6,908 bases of DNA from Chitinophagaceae bacterium (GTDB taxonomy: Bacteria > Bacteroidota > Bacteroidia > Chitinophagales > Chitinophagaceae): assembly GCA_019454915.1 (NCBI GenBank), contig JACFNM010000219.1, forward strand, positions 1-6,908, given 5' to 3'. Both the position numbers and the translations under genes were made by a program. Of the stretch, positions 4,358-6,908 are shown piece after piece. The first letter of the stretch is position 1. Each line of letters begins with the position of its first letter. The notes beneath the pieces are model-generated. The model was not told where the DNA came from and ran no database searches. It was given only the letters and a program-made list of their open reading frames with translations.

Positions 4358-6908
4358 ATGAGGTATCTAAAACCGCCTTTTATTTTATTTCTATCGGTTG
4401 TCTTATTTCTTTCCTGTAATCAACCTCAAACCAACGGAGCGAAGGATTCGAAAAATGCCGGTATTGCCATGAAATGGGAGCTGCTAAGCAATTTTACCGA
4501 GCCGGCTCCAAGCTACACTGCAAGAATACAACTCATCAATAAAAATGAAAACACCCTCACGGATAAAAACTGGGCATTATTTTTTTCCATAGCGCCCAGT
4601 ACTACCCTTCCGCCTGATACGCCTCAGCCGGCCACGCTGGAACATCTGAACGGAGATTGGTACAGGCTATCCCCCAACGCAGGATTCACATTGCCCGCAG
4701 GTGATTCTATAGATATCGTTTACAAAGCAACAGAGGGCAGAATAAAAGAAACCGATCAGCCTTTGGGTATTTATATGGTCTTTTATGACCCGGAAGGTAA
4801 AGAAGAACGCGTAGCCAAAATAGACGATTATACGTTGATACCTTTCACCCGTAAAGAACAATTACTCCGCAGTGCAGACGACAAAGAAGCCCCTGCATCA
4901 CCGGAAAAAACCTATGCGGAGAATAAAGAATTATCCCTGCTGGATTCATCAGAACTTCTACCCTTAATACCTACCCCTCAACACCTTACAAGAGGAAACG
5001 GGCATTTTGCACTGAATGGGAACAGCATTTATTTTACTTCCCCGTTGAAGAATGAAGCGGATTTTCTTTCATCAAGATTAAAGGAAATCACCGGAAAAAC
5101 ATTCCCGGTTAATGAAGGAGATAAAGCAGCAAACAGCATTTCCCTGAGCATCAATCCCGCTGTATTTAAGGAAAAGAAAGCTGAAGCCTATCAGCTAATT
5201 ATCAATAAAGAAGGTGTGTCCATCACCGGATTTGATGAAGACGGAGTATTTTACGGCATCCAGAGTTTATTGGGATTGGTTCCCACCACAGTTTATCTCG
5301 ATAAAAACACCGGGGCGGCGGTTCCTTTTGTAGTCATTGACGACGCGCCCCGCTTCGGATTCCGCAGCCTGCACGTTGACGTGAGTCGCAATTTTCAGGA
5401 AAAAGAAACCGTACTCCGAATCCTGGATGTTATGGCGCAATATAAACTGAATCATTTGTTGTTATATACCTCGGAAGATGAAGGATGGAGAGTGGAAATC
5501 CCGGGGCTGCCGGAACTAACAGAAGTGGGTGCGCAGCGGGGTCATGTAACCAGCATTACCGAACCTGCGCTGCATCCTGCCTATGGTTCAGGGCCGTTTC
5601 CATACGATAAGGGATACCACGGCAGCGGCTATTATACCAGAAATGATTTTATAGAGATATTGAAATATGCTAAGAGCAGGCATATCACCGTCATACCCGA
5701 ATTGAATTTTCCGGGTCATGCGCGGGCGGCTATCAAATCTATGGAAGCTCGCTATCAACGCCTGATGAAGGAGGGAAAGGAAGCCGAAGCAAACGAATAT
5801 CGCCTGGTAGATCCTGCAGACAAATCCGTATATCTGTCTGCCCAACTCTATAAGGACAATGTAGTAAACGTGGCGCGTGAATCAACCTATCGTTTCTATG
5901 AAAAGGTGGTAGATGAGTTTACCAGGATGTATGAAGAAGCAGGATTAAAACTGGAAATCTTCCACGCAGGCGGGGATGAAGTGGCTGAAAGCGCCTGGAC
6001 ACAATCGCCTGAAGCTCTGGAATTATTGAGTAAACATCCGGAGATAAAAGATCCTAAGAATCTGCAAAGCTATTTTTTCAAAGAGTTGTTGAAGCGTATG
6101 GAGAAAAGAGGACTGGAAGTTCATGGATGGGAGGAAGTGGCGCTGAATAAAGATGCCGGGGGCAAATACCAGCCCAATCCTGAATTCGTCAATAAAAAAG
6201 TAGTGCCCTATATCTGGAATAACCTTTTCGATTATCCCGACCTCGGATACCGTTTAGCCAATGCAGGTTATAACGTTGTGCTTTGCAATGTATCAAACTT
6301 TTATTTTGACTTGGCCTACAACAACGATCCGAAGGAACCCGGCGCATACTGGGGAGGATTGATAGACACTAAGAATGCCTGGGCTTTTGCGCCGTATAAT
6401 ATGTTCAACACCACGTTGAAAGACGCTATGGGCAACGAGCTTCATTGGGATGTTCCGTCGGTTAAGTGGCAAAGCCTGAAACCAGAAGCAAGAAAAAACA
6501 TCATTGGACTGGAAGCTCAGTTATGGGCCGAGACGATTAAAGGAAGGTCTATGATAGAATACTATATGCTCCCGAAACTGCTGGGCTTCGCAGAGAGCGC
6601 CTGGTCGCCCGCAAGAAGCTGGGAAACACAAGCCAATCGCACGCAACGAATAAACAGTATGAATACCGGATGGAATCAATTTGCCAATACCATCGCCCAA
6701 AAAGAATTTCCGCGCCTGGCGCAACTCAATGGAGGATACGCCTACCGGATACCCCCTGCCGGAGTAATGATTGAAAACGGATTAGCGAAAGCGAATGTCG
6801 CTCTGCCCGGAATACAGATTTATTACACCACCGATGGTTCGGAGCCCACAACGCAATCCAGCTTATATACCGAACCCGTCGCCGCAAACGGTGTACTCAA
6901 ATTCAAGA
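4358..6908 (+). CDS. Lipoprotein beta-N-acetylhexosaminidase, chitobiase type (GH20), cut by the right edge
   Basis: 850 codons are visible with no stop. GH20 enzymes remove terminal beta-linked GlcNAc or GalNAc from chitin oligosaccharides and glycans, using the substrate N-acetyl group as nucleophile. Residues 1-20 form a lipoprotein signal ending FLSC (C20), a loose lipobox, so the enzyme is membrane anchored. Order of domains: CHB_HEX at about 38-165 (MKWEL start, LPPDTPQPATLEHLNGDWY); a linker; GH20b at 202-310 (LIPTPQ); the catalytic barrel from P331 with FRSLHVDVSR (R336), EDEGWR (373-378), GYY, PGHARAAIKSMEARY, and HAGGDE with the catalytic pair D540-E541; then W591, W620, YFD (Y649) and LWAE (W723); the barrel closes near W749. 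The chitobiase C-terminal domain begins thereafter (YYTTDGSEP, 822-830) and is incomplete. Numbering of the catalytic pair is almost that of Serratia chitobiase (539-540). The usual HLTDDEGWR reads YTSEDEGWR. ATG 4358 has no Shine-Dalgarno sequence. Confidence 0.93.
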   Translation, partial: MRYLKPPFILFLSVVLFLSCNQPQTNGAKDSKNAGIAMKWELLSNFTEPAPSYTARIQLINKNENTLTDKNWALFFSIAPSTTLPPDTPQPATLEHLNGDWYRLSPNAGFTLPAGDSIDIVYKATEGRIKETDQPLGIYMVFYDPEGKEERVAKIDDYTLIPFTRKEQLLRSADDKEAPASPEKTYAENKELSLLDSSELLPLIPTPQHLTRGNGHFALNGNSIYFTSPLKNEADFLSSRLKEITGKTFPVNEGDKAANSISLSINPAVFKEKKAEAYQLIINKEGVSITGFDEDGVFYGIQSLLGLVPTTVYLDKNTGAAVPFVVIDDAPRFGFRSLHVDVSRNFQEKETVLRILDVMAQYKLNHLLLYTSEDEGWRVEIPGLPELTEVGAQRGHVTSITEPALHPAYGSGPFPYDKGYHGSGYYTRNDFIEILKYAKSRHITVIPELNFPGHARAAIKSMEARYQRLMKEGKEAEANEYRLVDPADKSVYLSAQLYKDNVVNVARESTYRFYEKVVDEFTRMYEEAGLKLEIFHAGGDEVAESAWTQSPEALELLSKHPEIKDPKNLQSYFFKELLKRMEKRGLEVHGWEEVALNKDAGGKYQPNPEFVNKKVVPYIWNNLFDYPDLGYRLANAGYNVVLCNVSNFYFDLAYNNDPKEPGAYWGGLIDTKNAWAFAPYNMFNTTLKDAMGNELHWDVPSVKWQSLKPEARKNIIGLEAQLWAETIKGRSMIEYYMLPKLLGFAESAWSPARSWETQANRTQRINSMNTGWNQFANTIAQKEFPRLAQLNGGYAYRIPPAGVMIENGLAKANVALPGIQIYYTTDGSEPTTQSSLYTEPVAANGVLKFK

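Noticed and set aside
5267..5845. Minus-strand open frames inside the GH20 gene
   Set aside because: The plus strand here encodes continuous conserved GH20 catalytic sequence; the antisense frames are shadows.
1..6908. CRISPR array, tRNA or rRNA gene, insertion sequence, phage or toxin-antitoxin system
   Set aside because: No regularly spaced repeats, no tRNA-like cloverleaf with CCA end, no transposase or integrase motifs and no paired small toxin/antitoxin frames were seen on reading both strands.

Overview
This window looks like the chromosome of a Bacteroidota bacterium, plausibly a member of the Chitinophagaceae or a related sphingobacterial lineage. The evidence is moderate GC content, A-rich leaders with few Shine-Dalgarno sequences, a TAnnTTTG-type promoter element, a lipoprotein-anchored GH20 enzyme, and close resemblance of the small proteins to families common in that phylum. 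The assignment rests on protein style only; there is no rRNA or marker gene here.

Left part (1-1806, plus strand): a cluster of small stand-alone proteins. In order it holds the stump of a dihydrofolate-reductase-like (RibD-C type) gene, a PhnB-like VOC protein, a second VOC gene that has lost its middle and is frameshifted, an AHSA1/SRPBCC protein, and another PhnB-like VOC protein paralogous to the first. Genes of these families often sit together in Bacteroidota; their substrates are mostly unknown. Two of the five genes are broken, so the cluster appears to be decaying.

Middle part (1807-2899): an AT-rich convergent spacer, then a minus-strand gene for a probable outer-membrane beta-barrel of the DUF481 type. 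A 141-base divergent spacer follows.

Right part (2900-6908, plus strand): a GntP-family permease of the inner membrane, then after 129 bases a large lipoprotein beta-N-acetylhexosaminidase of the chitobiase type (GH20). The GH20 gene runs off the right edge but is nearly complete, with N-terminal CHB_HEX, GH20b, catalytic barrel and the start of the C-terminal chitobiase domain. It would release terminal N-acetylhexosamine from chitin oligosaccharides or glycans at the cell envelope. Whether the permease and the GH20 enzyme share a pathway is not shown by the sequence.

I found no convincing new biological system. The best second-look items are the two gene remnants and the altered active-site-proximal motif of the GH20 enzyme.
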